A stretch of 64,000 nt of DNA from Mucilaginibacter segetis (GCF_016522075.1 NZ_JAEHFW010000002.1:682001-746000), one strand, 5' to 3'; shown: positions 1-8,086, counted from the first letter of the stretch. Made by a program: numbers and translations. Notes: generated from the sequence alone by a model not told the origin.

Positions 1-1
1 C

Positions 2-913
2 GGCGGCGGTAGCTTTAGCAGACCCGCTCGCCCTTCAGGTGGCAGTTTTAACCGGCCATCAAATTCTACATTTAATCGCCCGTCCACGAGCAATAGGGCT
101 GTTACACCATCACGTACTCCATCTCCAAGTGTAGCAACACGTACACGCCCTAATTCTATATACAATAATAATTCAAGGGGCAGGATAAATAATAGCTCGC
201 CCAATCGCAGCTATAACAATGATGCTCGTGTGCGCACAAGTTACGGACGAAACGTTTACAGAAACAGTAATGGTCGTATAATAGTTCGTCATAACAACTA
301 CGGTCGTGGCGTTTATCGCGGAACGTATGGACGTAATTATTACAGGCCTTATTATTTTAATCGCGGTTATTATCATTATCGCGGGTATTATAATTCTTAT
401 TATTTACCTCGTATAGGTTTTAGTCTTAATGTTTTACCATATGGTTATTATCCATTCTATTACGGGGGATATCCATATTACTATAGTGGAGGACTGTATT
501 ATCGCTATTATGATAATCAATATACTGTGGTTGAACCACCTATTGGTGCAGAGATAACCTCTTTACCGGATGGTGCGGAACCGATTACTATAAATGGTGA
601 GCAATATTATGAGTTGAACGGTGTTTACTATCGTCCGTATACTAAAGATGATGGTACCCTTACCTACGAGATAGCAGGTAAAGACGGGGAACTAAATACC
701 GGTGATGGGTCTGATGATGGTTATTATCAGCCATTTCAGATGGGTGAAATAGTAAAAGATTTGCCTGAAGACAGTCGAAAGATTACAGTAAATGGTGAAA
801 AACTTTATGTTGCTCCTGATGGCACTTATTTCCAGGAGATTCGAGATGATGATAATAATAAAGTTTACAAAGTGGTAGGCTTATCTACAGATGAAGCATA
901 CTCCGATAATTAA
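2..913 (+). CDS. DUF6515-like protein, 5' end outside the window
   Basis: The reading frame is open from the first complete codon of the window to TAA at 911-913, so the start lies upstream; a GTG at 230 is internal. The first ~120 visible residues are low complexity, rich in Ser/Arg/Pro/Asn and then Tyr/Gly/Arg/Asn. This is followed by a hydrophobic Tyr/Gly segment and two repeats of a small domain (around 'PIGAEITSLPDGAEPITING' and 'MGEIVKDLPEDSRKITVNG'). That layout matches the Bacteroidota DUF6515 family, whose function is unknown. The Arg/Tyr/Asn-rich tract suggests an envelope or secreted location, but the signal peptide is out of view. A strong terminator follows 20 bp downstream. Confidence 0.75.
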   Translation, partial: GGGSFSRPARPSGGSFNRPSNSTFNRPSTSNRAVTPSRTPSPSVATRTRPNSIYNNNSRGRINNSSPNRSYNNDARVRTSYGRNVYRNSNGRIIVRHNNYGRGVYRGTYGRNYYRPYYFNRGYYHYRGYYNSYYLPRIGFSLNVLPYGYYPFYYGGYPYYYSGGLYYRYYDNQYTVVEPPIGAEITSLPDGAEPITINGEQYYELNGVYYRPYTKDDGTLTYEIAGKDGELNTGDGSDDGYYQPFQMGEIVKDLPEDSRKITVNGEKLYVAPDGTYFQEIRDDDNNKVYKVVGLSTDEAYSDN

Positions 914-931
914 TACCATTTAAATCAACAT

Positions 932-967
932 AAAAAAGGTGGATACGTCACGTATCCACCTTTTTTT
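932..967 (+). terminator. Rho-independent terminator after DUF6515 gene
   Basis: Perfect 10-bp stem GGTGGATACG/CGTATCCACC with a TCA loop. It is extended by A-run/T-run pairing and ends in a T tract. No gene lies between it and the copper-protein gene at 1121. Confidence 0.85.
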
Positions 968-1120
968 ATTTATAGCTGCCTAAATAGGTAAACATGATAT
1001 TATCGCGGCCGAAGTTACTGCGTATATAAAAAACTATTAAGGCTGGTAAATCTGATATTTAGAAAAACATTTAATAGTGGTTTGTTATTGATTAATAATA
1101 AACATTAATTATTTACTACT

Positions 1121-1465
1121 ATGGAAAATCATGATCACAGCGCATTAATCAATAAGTTGATGGAGTGTGTAGCTGCATGTGAGCATTGTGCTACTGCTTG
1201 TTTACAAGAAGATAATGTAAAAGATATGGCACAATGTGTTAAGCTTGACCGCGACTGTGCCGATGTATGTTCACAAGCGGCCAGGTTATTACAGCGCGAA
1301 TCGGAGATCGCTCATCAGTATTTATTGCTTTGCGAAGAAATATGCCGTATGTGCAGCGAAGAGTGCGGTAAGCATGAACATGATCATTGTAAAAAATGTG
1401 CGGAAGCATGCAACACATGTGCAGAAGCTTGTCATGCCCATCATCAGCCAATTACGCAGGATTAA
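1121..1465 (+). CDS. Four-helix bundle copper-binding protein (Csp/DUF326 type)
   Basis: A 114-residue protein with 16 cysteines, most spaced CxxxC or CxxC along predicted helices (for example C16, C20, C23, C27 and C90, C93, C97, C100, C104), plus His clusters at both ends. This is the pattern of the copper storage proteins Csp1/Csp3, which line the core of a four-helix bundle with Cys to hold many Cu(I) ions. There is no signal peptide, so a cytosolic Csp3-like role (copper buffering/detoxification) is inferred. Its stop codon overlaps the start of the next gene (TAATG at 1463-1467), implying translational coupling to a flavin reductase. Confidence 0.85.
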   Translation: MENHDHSALINKLMECVAACEHCATACLQEDNVKDMAQCVKLDRDCADVCSQAARLLQRESEIAHQYLLLCEEICRMCSEECGKHEHDHCKKCAEACNTCAEACHAHHQPITQD

Positions 1466-2067
1466 TGAAAGCGCTTATACTGAATTGCACCTTGAAGCCA
1501 TCGCCGGCAGTTTCTAATACAGAAGCTTTAGCAAAAGAAGTTATTGCAGAACTTGAATTGTTAAAAGTTCAAACTACTTTAATACGAGTAGCAGACCATA
1601 ATGTAATAACCGGAATTAAGTCTGACTTGGGCGAAGGTGATGGATGGCCTGCAATATTAAAACAACTTTTAGCCGCTGATATACTTATAATGGCCACTCC
1701 AACCTGGATGGGAACATTATCCAGCATGGCTATGCGTGTTTTAGAAAGAATTAACGGACTTTATACCGCCAAAGACAATAAGGGCCGCCCGGTAACCTAT
1801 AACAAAGTTGCCGGTTTTGTTGTAACAGGAGATGAAGATGGAGCGCGCCATGTAGTTACTGAAATGGCTGCAGCATTAATGGATGTAGGTTTTACCATTG
1901 CTCCGCAATGCTATACATATTGGAATAATGGTCCTGGTCCTGGTAACTCTTATCTTGAATCAAATTATCGTAAAGAGTGGTCTTCTGAAACCGGAAAAGT
2001 AGCAGCGGCAAATGTGGTAGCGGTGGCAAAAGCGTTAAAAAACACACCCATACCAGGAGAGGAGTGA
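1465..2067 (+). CDS. NAD(P)H-dependent FMN reductase / flavodoxin-fold protein
   Basis: A 200-residue flavodoxin-fold protein. The N-terminal strand plus loop 'LNCTLKPSPAVSNTEAL' is the FMN phosphate-binding loop of the NADPH-dependent FMN reductase family. 'ATPTWMGTLSSMAMRVLERI' is the second conserved flavin-contact region. I chose ATG 1465, which overlaps the stop of the copper-protein gene by one base, rather than an earlier start at 1396 that would run inside that gene. Coupling to a copper-thiol protein suggests a reductive role such as keeping cysteines or Cu(I) reduced; that part is inference. The convergent VOC gene ends 12 bp away. Confidence 0.8.
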   Translation: MKALILNCTLKPSPAVSNTEALAKEVIAELELLKVQTTLIRVADHNVITGIKSDLGEGDGWPAILKQLLAADILIMATPTWMGTLSSMAMRVLERINGLYTAKDNKGRPVTYNKVAGFVVTGDEDGARHVVTEMAAALMDVGFTIAPQCYTYWNNGPGPGNSYLESNYRKEWSSETGKVAAANVVAVAKALKNTPIPGEE

Positions 2068-2079
2068 TACCTCATTCTG

Positions 2080-2448
2080 TTATTCTTTGTCTAACTGTAG
2101 TAGCTCCATGCGATTGCCGAAAGGGTCAATAAAGGCAAAACGAATACGCCCGGGAATAACAGGTTCCTCAACAATCTCCACACCATTGGCTATAAGGTAT
2201 TTTTTAGCCGATATGATATCTGCTATTTGCAATGCCGTATGACGTATGGTACGTCTCGATTTCGGCTCAACGCCGATATGCAATTCCGCATCGCCTATTT
2301 TAAACCAATAACCTTCTGACGAAAAAAGATGATCGGGCCTTTCAATTTGTTTAAGTCCGATTATCTCTGTATAAAACCATTTTGCTTCTTCTAATTTCTT
2401 GGCAGGCACACAAATATGAAAATGATCGACACGTTTAAATTCTATCAT
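2080..2448 (-). CDS. VOC superfamily (glyoxalase/bleomycin-resistance fold) protein
   Basis: A 122-residue single-domain vicinal-oxygen-chelate protein. It shows the two beta-alpha-beta-beta-beta modules, with 'VDHFHICVPAKKLEEAKWFY' at the start and 'AFIDPFGNRMELLQ' at the end; the Asp-Pro-Phe-Gly-Asn plus Glu pattern is diagnostic. Family members are metal-dependent lyases, dioxygenases or antibiotic-binding proteins, and the substrate cannot be told from sequence. It lies 5 bp downstream of a second VOC gene on the same strand, so the two probably form one transcript. Confidence 0.8.
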   Translation of the reverse strand: MIEFKRVDHFHICVPAKKLEEAKWFYTEIIGLKQIERPDHLFSSEGYWFKIGDAELHIGVEPKSRRTIRHTALQIADIISAKKYLIANGVEIVEEPVIPGRIRFAFIDPFGNRMELLQLDKE

Positions 2449-2453
2449 AAGAG

Positions 2454-2831
2454 TTATTCGTCTTCAGCAAAAGTTAGTACATAATTGTTATTATCTGCTA
2501 TTGAAAACTCTGTTGCGCCATAAAATGTTTTTTCCAGTCCCTTTAATACTTTAACGTGATCTTTAATACTCTCAAAATAGGTGGTGATATTATCCAGTTT
2601 TATATAGAGCAAGAGCGATCCGCCATTATTGCGGTTTATTTCAGGAAGCTCGTCCCCAAGGCTGTTAAATGTCTGAAACATCATAGTAACACCTCCTTTC
2701 ATCATCATTGCCCAAACCAAATCGCTTCCTGTATCGGGCACTGTCATCACCAGATCAAAGCCTAACAACTTATAAAAGTTAATGGTTTCGTTAATATCCT
2801 TAACGAAAATATTGGGTGAGAGACTTTCCAT
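2454..2831 (-). CDS. VOC superfamily protein
   Basis: A 125-residue VOC-fold protein. Its opening 'SLSPNIFVKDINETINFYKL' and the following 'GFDLVMTVPD' are typical of the family. It lacks the C-terminal D-P-x-G-N signature, having 'SIADNNNYVLTFAED' instead, so it may be a binding protein rather than a classical glyoxalase. It is the first gene of a two-gene minus-strand unit and is divergent from the AhpD-like gene at 2920. Confidence 0.75.
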   Translation of the reverse strand: MESLSPNIFVKDINETINFYKLLGFDLVMTVPDTGSDLVWAMMMKGGVTMMFQTFNSLGDELPEINRNNGGSLLLYIKLDNITTYFESIKDHVKVLKGLEKTFYGATEFSIADNNNYVLTFAEDE

Positions 2832-2861
2832 GTTTATTAAATTAATGGTAAATAAGAATAT

Positions 2862-2884
2862 AAAAGTAAAACATTTATACTTTT
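2862..2884. promoter_or_regulatory. Inverted repeat AAAAGTA-N9-TACTTTT in a divergent promoter region
   Basis: Seven-base arms at 2862-2868 and 2878-2884 form a perfect dyad in the 88-bp gap between the VOC gene (minus) and the AhpD-like gene (plus). It could be an operator for either transcript. It differs from the GTGAC dyads further right, so a different regulator would be needed. Confidence 0.35.
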
Positions 2885-2919
2885 AACTCCAATTAATCAT
2901 CAGAATTATAAAGCAAACA

Positions 2920-3267
2920 ATGGGACAATTAATAAACGATTTTGAAGCTTATCGTACTAAAATGAACGATAGGATAATGGAAACTGCGAATACCAATATT
3001 AAACGCTTTTTTGCATTAGATACCACCACCTACGCTGAGGGTGCTTTGGATGTAAAAACAAAAGAGATGCTGGGGCTTGTTGCGTCAATGGTTTTACGGT
3101 GCGATGATTGTATAAAATATCATTTAGGCAAATGCCACGAAGCTGGTGTAAGACATGATGAAATGAATGAGGTTTTTATGATTGCCAACTTAGTTGGAGG
3201 CTCAATAGTAATACCCCATTACCGTCGAGCTGTAGAGTATTGGGATGAACTTTCAGCAGATATTTAA
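2920..3267 (+). CDS. Carboxymuconolactone decarboxylase / AhpD-like protein
   Basis: A 115-residue all-helical protein with the AhpD-type redox signature E49...C61-D-D-C64-x3-H68. In this family the CxxC and His carry peroxidase or disulfide-reductase chemistry. Family members serve as alkylhydroperoxidases, decarboxylases or carriers of unknown function. It lies 9 bp upstream of the Crp-type regulator gene and is probably co-transcribed, which fits a thiol or peroxide stress role alongside the persulfide genes that follow. Confidence 0.8.
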   Translation: MGQLINDFEAYRTKMNDRIMETANTNIKRFFALDTTTYAEGALDVKTKEMLGLVASMVLRCDDCIKYHLGKCHEAGVRHDEMNEVFMIANLVGGSIVIPHYRRAVEYWDELSADI

Positions 3268-3276
3268 TTAAGATTA

Positions 3277-3924
3277 ATGGATGATCATTTATCTATAGGC
3301 GATTATGTGGAGGGGTTATTCCCTCAGTTTGAGCCGGCTCTGAAACAATTTATAAAAGATAATGGCAAGGTGAAGAAATTTACTGCCGGTGAGCAAATTA
3401 TGCAAACAGGGCAGTACATGAAAGCTACTATAATTATTGCAGAAGGGCGTGTAAAATTATACCGGGAAGGAAACGATGGCGAGGAGTTTTTTATGTATTA
3501 TCTGCAAGGCGGAAATGCATGTGCATTATCTATGATATGTGCTACAAAACAGGAGACAAGCCAGGTAATGGCTAAAGCAGTTGATGATACTACGGTATTA
3601 ATGATACCCATTGGTTTAATGGATGACATGATGAAACAATATAAAACATGGTATTATTTTGTACTGGAAACGTATCGTAGTCGTTTCGAAGAATTGTTAA
3701 CTGTTATTGATCACGTTGCGTTTAAGGCAATGGACGAAAGGCTGTACTTTTATTTGCAAAAGCAATACAGAGAGTTAAAAAGCACTGAAATAAAGATCTC
3801 TCATGCCGAAATTGCTTCTGATCTTAATTCATCGCGTGAAGTTATATCCCGTTTATTAAAAAAAATGGAACAGCGCGGTGATGTTGTTTTGCATCGTAAT
3901 TTTATTGAATGGTTAAAATTTTAA
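3277..3924 (+). CDS. Crp/Fnr family transcriptional regulator
   Basis: 215 residues: a cyclic-nucleotide-binding-type beta roll (about 35-130), a long dimerisation helix (about 130-160) and a C-terminal winged helix. The recognition helix reads 'SSREVISRLLKKM', with R187-E188-x3-R192. This R-E-x3-R spacing is the one by which E. coli CRP reads GTGA half-sites, unlike FNR's E-x3-R for TTGAT. No N-terminal Fe-S cysteine cluster is present. Two GTGAC-N4-GTCAC dyads lie just downstream, in front of the TauE and dioxygenase genes, and are its likely targets. The effector is unknown; sulfane sulfur is a reasonable guess from the neighbours. Confidence 0.9.
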   Translation: MDDHLSIGDYVEGLFPQFEPALKQFIKDNGKVKKFTAGEQIMQTGQYMKATIIIAEGRVKLYREGNDGEEFFMYYLQGGNACALSMICATKQETSQVMAKAVDDTTVLMIPIGLMDDMMKQYKTWYYFVLETYRSRFEELLTVIDHVAFKAMDERLYFYLQKQYRELKSTEIKISHAEIASDLNSSREVISRLLKKMEQRGDVVLHRNFIEWLKF

Positions 3925-3927
3925 TCA

Positions 3928-3972
3928 TGTGACAAAAGTCACTGTGCAGCTATCTTGAATCCGCCATTTTTG
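3928..3972 (+). promoter_or_regulatory. Crp-type site plus -7 box upstream of the TauE gene
   Basis: The dyad GTGAC-AAAA-GTCAC spans 3929-3942 (centre 3935.5). A near-consensus Bacteroidota -7 box, CATTTTTG (7/8 to TAnnTTTG), lies at 3965-3972. The dyad occupies the place of the missing -33 element, near -42 from the inferred start site, the classic class II activator position. The same layout, with the identical 29.5-nt centre-to-box distance, recurs at 4823-4866. Confidence 0.6.
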
Positions 3973-3986
3973 TACAAACGTAAAAA

Positions 3987-4784
3987 ATGGAAATATTAGC
4001 GTATTTTGCATCGGCTCTTATCGGTATCTCTCTTGGGTTAATAGGCGGCGGAGGTTCTATCCTTACCGTGCCGGTATTAGTTTACTTATTTGCGATAGAT
4101 CCGGTTTTGTCCACTTCGTATTCTCTTTTTATTGTTGGCTCAACCAGCTTAGTGGGGGCAATTAACAATTATCATAAAGGACTTGTAAGTATTAAAACAG
4201 CATTGTTGTTTGGTTTATCGTCAATAACTACTGTTTTTTTGATCAGGAAATTTGTTATTCCTGCTATTCCGGAAAAACTATTTTCTATTAGTGATTTTAC
4301 GTTAAAGAAAGGAATAGTTACCATGGTGCTTTTTGCATTTCTGATGATAGCCGCTGCAGTTGCTATGATAAAGAATGGGAAAATTGAAAAGGAAGCGACA
4401 CCTGTAATTAAAAAATTAAATATTATTAAGTTACTGGCCTTAGGCGTTGCAATTGGTATAGCAACCGGAATGTTAGGAGCGGGTGGTGGCTTTTTACTTA
4501 TACCTACTTTGGTGTTGCTTATTGGTTTGCCCATGAAAGAAGCCGTTGGGACATCATTACTTATTATTGCACTTAATTCGCTTATAGGTTTCACGGGCGA
4601 CATAGGGCATTTTACTATCGACTGGAAGTTTTTACTTATTGTTACCGCCATAGCTATTGTTGGTATTTTTATAGGCGGATTATTAAATAAAAAAATAAAC
4701 GGAAATAAATTAAAAAAGGGGTTTGGCTGGTTTGTACTTATTATGGGTACATATATTATTGTTAAAGAAGTATTTATAAAGTGA
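3987..4784 (+). CDS. TauE/SafE family sulfite/anion exporter
   Basis: A 265-residue integral membrane protein with about eight predicted helices. It has the duplicated glycine-rich motifs of the TauE/SafE family, 'GLIGGGGSILTVPVLVYL' near the N terminus and 'GMLGAGGGFLLIPTLVLL' in the second half. Family members move sulfite, sulfoacetate or related organosulfur anions across the inner membrane. It sits between the Crp-type regulator and the persulfide dioxygenase, whose product is sulfite. Sulfite export after persulfide oxidation is the simplest role, inferred from context. Confidence 0.85.
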   Translation: MEILAYFASALIGISLGLIGGGGSILTVPVLVYLFAIDPVLSTSYSLFIVGSTSLVGAINNYHKGLVSIKTALLFGLSSITTVFLIRKFVIPAIPEKLFSISDFTLKKGIVTMVLFAFLMIAAAVAMIKNGKIEKEATPVIKKLNIIKLLALGVAIGIATGMLGAGGGFLLIPTLVLLIGLPMKEAVGTSLLIIALNSLIGFTGDIGHFTIDWKFLLIVTAIAIVGIFIGGLLNKKINGNKLKKGFGWFVLIMGTYIIVKEVFIK

Positions 4785-4822
4785 AGCAGTAATTAACTTC
4801 AGGCAAACAAATTGATATTAAG

Positions 4823-4866
4823 GTGACTTTAGTCACTGGTTTTACCATTTTATAACCTGAAATTTG
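4823..4866 (+). promoter_or_regulatory. Crp-type site plus -7 box upstream of the persulfide dioxygenase gene
   Basis: The dyad GTGAC-TTTA-GTCAC spans 4823-4836 (centre 4829.5). The near-consensus -7 box GAAATTTG lies at 4859-4866, 29.5 nt from the dyad centre, the same spacing as in front of the TauE gene. ATG follows at 4892. The flanks otherwise differ between the two sites, so this is not a recent duplication. Confidence 0.6.
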
Positions 4867-4891
4867 TAACATCATATTAAATAAGGGAATT

Positions 4892-6310
4892 ATGATTATT
4901 GAACAGATTTATACCGGATGCTTGGCACAGGGTGCTTACTATATACAATCAGAAAATGAAGTAGCTATAATTGATCCGTTACGCGAGGTACATCCATATA
5001 TAAAAAAGGCTGAGGCGGCAGGAGCCACTATAAAATATATTTTTGAAACGCATTTTCATGCCGATTTTGTATCTGGTCATTTAGACCTGGCTAAGCAAAC
5101 AGGCGCACCTATCGTATTCGGTCCTGAAGCGCGTCCGGACTTTAATGCTTATATAGCTAAAGATAACGAAGAGTTTAAACTTGGCAAGGTAACCATAAAG
5201 GTTTTACATACTCCGGGTCATACTATGGAGTCAACTTGTTATTTATTATCTGATGAGAACGGCAAAGAAAAAGCGCTTTTTTCGGGGGATACATTGTTTA
5301 TAGGAGATGTAGGGCGTCCTGATCTTGCCCAGAAAGCGGCGCATATGACACAGGATCAGCTTGCCGGAACACTTTTTGAATCATTACGAGATAAAATTAT
5401 GCCTTTGCCCGATGATGTTATTGTTTATCCGGCACATGGAGCAGGTTCTGCATGTGGTAAAAGCATGAGTAAGGAAACAACTGATACTTTAGGCAATCAA
5501 AAAAAATATAATTATGCGCTTAGAGCTAACATGACCAAAGCAGAGTTTGTAGCCGAAGTAACCCGTGGCTTACTGCCACCGCCAGCTTACTTCCCTATGA
5601 ATGTAAAAATGAATAAAGAAGGTTATGAAAGCATTGATACGGTAATAAAGCAAGGCACGCGAGCATTATCTCCGGAAGCCTTTGAATTAGCCGCTAATGA
5701 AACTGGAGCTATAATACTTGATACACGCAACCCTCAGGTATTTAGCGAAGCATTTATACCCAACTCCGTTAATATTGGTATTGATGGCGGTTTTGCTCCA
5801 TGGGTTGGGGCTTTGATACCGGATATCAAACAATTCATACTAATAGTTGCCGATGAAGGCCGTGAAGAGGAAGTAGTGACGCGTCTTGCGCGTGTTGGAT
5901 ATGATAATACGATTGGATATTTAAAAGGCGGAATTGATGCCTGGAAAACAAGCGGATATGATACAGACCATATTGAGTCAATACCGGCAGATGATCTTTC
6001 TGATGAGATCGACAAAAATAATTCTCTACATATATTAGATGTGCGAAAGCCAGGTGAGTTTGATGCTGAACATGTTATTAATGCCGAGAATATGCCATTG
6101 GATTATATTAACGACCAAATGGCGGCATTAAATAAAAATGACACCTATTATATTCATTGTGCAAGCGGTTATCGTTCCATGATCTTCTGTTCAATACTCA
6201 AGTCTCGCGGTTATGATAACATAGTTAATATAGATGGGGGATTTAAAGCGCTTAAAAAGTCCGGAAAGTTTAATATCAGCCCTTACGTTTGCCCAAGTAC
6301 GTTATCCTGA
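4892..6310 (+). CDS. Persulfide dioxygenase (MBL fold) fused to two rhodanese domains
   Basis: 472 residues. The N-terminal metallo-beta-lactamase domain (about 1-225) has 'THFHADF' (H54, H56, D58), H110 in 'TPGHT' and 'SGDTLFIGDVGRPDL', as in ETHE1-type persulfide dioxygenases. It is followed by a rhodanese fold at about 255-350 with no catalytic Cys ('VADEGRE' occupies the loop). A second rhodanese (about 365-465) has an intact active loop 'CASGYR' (Cys423). This MBL-pseudorhodanese-rhodanese order is that of staphylococcal CstB, which turns persulfide into thiosulfate via sulfite. It starts an operon with two YeeE-type channels. Confidence 0.9.
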   Translation: MIIEQIYTGCLAQGAYYIQSENEVAIIDPLREVHPYIKKAEAAGATIKYIFETHFHADFVSGHLDLAKQTGAPIVFGPEARPDFNAYIAKDNEEFKLGKVTIKVLHTPGHTMESTCYLLSDENGKEKALFSGDTLFIGDVGRPDLAQKAAHMTQDQLAGTLFESLRDKIMPLPDDVIVYPAHGAGSACGKSMSKETTDTLGNQKKYNYALRANMTKAEFVAEVTRGLLPPPAYFPMNVKMNKEGYESIDTVIKQGTRALSPEAFELAANETGAIILDTRNPQVFSEAFIPNSVNIGIDGGFAPWVGALIPDIKQFILIVADEGREEEVVTRLARVGYDNTIGYLKGGIDAWKTSGYDTDHIESIPADDLSDEIDKNNSLHILDVRKPGEFDAEHVINAENMPLDYINDQMAALNKNDTYYIHCASGYRSMIFCSILKSRGYDNIVNIDGGFKALKKSGKFNISPYVCPSTLS

Positions 6311-6338
6311 TCCTATTCAAATAAACAGCACTTTAATT

Positions 6339-6896
6339 ATGCTCGAATTAATAAAACAACCCTGGCCATGGTATGTATCAGGAGCGGCAATTGCCGGAGT
6401 TATGATATGGCTTTTATATTATGGAAAATCATTTGGTTTTTCATCCAATCTCCGCACAATTTGTACCATCGCCGGTGCTGGTAAAAGGCATGCCTTTTTT
6501 AATTTCGACTGGAAAACGCAACGCTGGAATCTGTTGTTTTTATTAGGGTCCGTATTAGGAGGATTTATTTCTTTATTGTTTTTAAAAAGCAATGAGCCTT
6601 TGCAGTTATCAACCACTACTATTGCCGACCTGAAATTCTTAAATATTCCTTTTGATGGACAATTAAACCCATCTGCTATTTTTAATTGGGAATATGCGCT
6701 TAGCATTAAGGGGTTTTCTGTGTTAATAGGCGCAGGAATATTAGTTGGTTTTGGTTCAAGATATGCCGGGGGGTGTACGTCAGGACACGCCATAAGCGGA
6801 TTGTCTAATTTGCAGATGCCTTCTCTTTGGGCAGTAATAGGTTTTTTTGGCGGAGGGCTTATAATGACACATTTTTTAATGCCGTTAATTTTTTAA
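6339..6896 (+). CDS. YeeE/YedE family thiosulfate/sulfur transporter, first half-protein
   Basis: A 185-residue membrane protein with about four to five helices. It ends with the family hallmark 'GFGSRYAGGCTSGHAISGLS', whose Cys lines the transport path in YeeE (thiosulfate uptake). I chose ATG 6339, which lies after the stop of the dioxygenase gene (28-bp gap); an earlier start at 6234 would overlap it. In Bacteroidota this half-size form is usually paired with a second half-protein, as here. A role in moving thiosulfate or persulfide-derived sulfur is inferred from family and operon. Confidence 0.85.
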   Translation: MLELIKQPWPWYVSGAAIAGVMIWLLYYGKSFGFSSNLRTICTIAGAGKRHAFFNFDWKTQRWNLLFLLGSVLGGFISLLFLKSNEPLQLSTTTIADLKFLNIPFDGQLNPSAIFNWEYALSIKGFSVLIGAGILVGFGSRYAGGCTSGHAISGLSNLQMPSLWAVIGFFGGGLIMTHFLMPLIF

Positions 6897-6900
6897 CATA

Positions 6901-7314
6901 ATGAAAGGAATACGTTTTATTATAGCGGGGATAGTGTTCGGTATTATTATGGTAAAATCCGAAGCAGCGTCATGGTATCGAATTCAAGAGATGTTTCGTT
7001 TTCAGTCGTTTCACATGTATGGAATAATCGGCACAGCTGTATCGCTTGGCGCTATTGCTGTATTGCTGATAAAAAAAATCAAGGTAAGGGATTCAAACGG
7101 CGAACGAATAGTATTTACAGATAAAGATAAAGGATGGAAACGTTACCTTTTAGGGGGTGCAATATTTGGATTGGGTTGGGCCTTAGCGGGTGCTTGCCCG
7201 GGGCCAATGTTTGTAAATTTAGGGTATGGTTATTTAACCATGATAATTGTTATAGCCGGAGCATTAATAGGTACTTATTTATATGGCGTTATAAAAGCAT
7301 ATCTTCCGCATTAA
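6901..7314 (+). CDS. YeeE/YedE-type half-protein (DUF6691 type)
   Basis: A 137-residue membrane protein with about four helices. It carries the second YeeE-type cysteine motif, 'GLGWALAGACPGPMFVNLGY'. It begins 4 bp after the preceding half-channel gene, so the pair is co-translated and probably assembles into one channel. The last 70 bp before the DUF2490 gene show no terminator, so the transcript may continue. Confidence 0.85.
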   Translation: MKGIRFIIAGIVFGIIMVKSEAASWYRIQEMFRFQSFHMYGIIGTAVSLGAIAVLLIKKIKVRDSNGERIVFTDKDKGWKRYLLGGAIFGLGWALAGACPGPMFVNLGYGYLTMIIVIAGALIGTYLYGVIKAYLPH

Positions 7315-7381
7315 GTTTTTAACTATTTTTAATTTCCATCAAAACAACGGGCAATATTCAACATAATTTTACCTCATATCA

Positions 7382-8086
7382 GTGATAAAAAGATTTCTTT
7401 TATTGTTGTTAACACCCACGCTGTGTTTCAGTCAATCCCGAAATGAATTTTGGGGCAAATTAAATATCAAACACACAATCGAAAAAAAATGGTCTGTTAA
7501 TTTAGATGTTCAATATCGCTCACAGCAGAACCCATATAATAACAACGATAATCTTTTTAGTAATTATTTAACTGGCGCCGCACGGTTAACCGTTAATTAT
7601 CAATTTAAAAATGAATGGCAGTTAGTTATAATCCCCATAGCTTGGTTCAACAGTAGCGAAATAAAAAATAGTGAGAGCGACCATAGTAATGCAGACGAGA
7701 TTAGAACAGGCGGCGGTTTTATAAAAGGGTTTAAGATTGGAAATGTTATTAATAAAAACCGGTTTTTAGTTGAATGGAGATCTTTGAATTATAATATTCC
7801 TCAAAACTATTTACAGCAACGATTCAGACTGCAAAACAATTTCAAATTTACCTTAGGTACTTCACCTCAAAAAACCTACGAATTTAATTATTTACTGGGG
7901 AATGAATTTATGGTTAAACATCAACACAAATCGTTTTCTGTAGATCAGAACAGGATATTAAATTCCTTACAATTAGCGTGGAATAAAAACGATATAAATT
8001 TAGGTTACCAATTAACTATACAAAACGGTAGAACCGGCAATATTAACCGCAATCAATTACTTTTAACCTATGGTATAGATTTGTAA
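7382..8086 (+). CDS. DUF2490 outer-membrane-type protein
   Basis: A 234-residue secreted protein with a GTG start and a signal peptide ending near 'TLCFS|QS'. The rest is a run of alternating polar/aromatic beta strands with Asn and Arg, matching DUF2490, a predicted small outer membrane barrel common in Bacteroidota. No other start gives a proper signal peptide. It lies downstream of the sulfur-channel genes and is closed by a strong terminator. Whether it is part of the sulfur system is open. Confidence 0.75.
   Translation: MIKRFLLLLLTPTLCFSQSRNEFWGKLNIKHTIEKKWSVNLDVQYRSQQNPYNNNDNLFSNYLTGAARLTVNYQFKNEWQLVIIPIAWFNSSEIKNSESDHSNADEIRTGGGFIKGFKIGNVINKNRFLVEWRSLNYNIPQNYLQQRFRLQNNFKFTLGTSPQKTYEFNYLLGNEFMVKHQHKSFSVDQNRILNSLQLAWNKNDINLGYQLTIQNGRTGNINRNQLLLTYGIDL

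Noticed and set aside
4172-4651. 159-codon minus-strand frame inside the TauE gene
   Set aside because: Antisense shadow of a membrane-protein gene; low-complexity composition and no start context.
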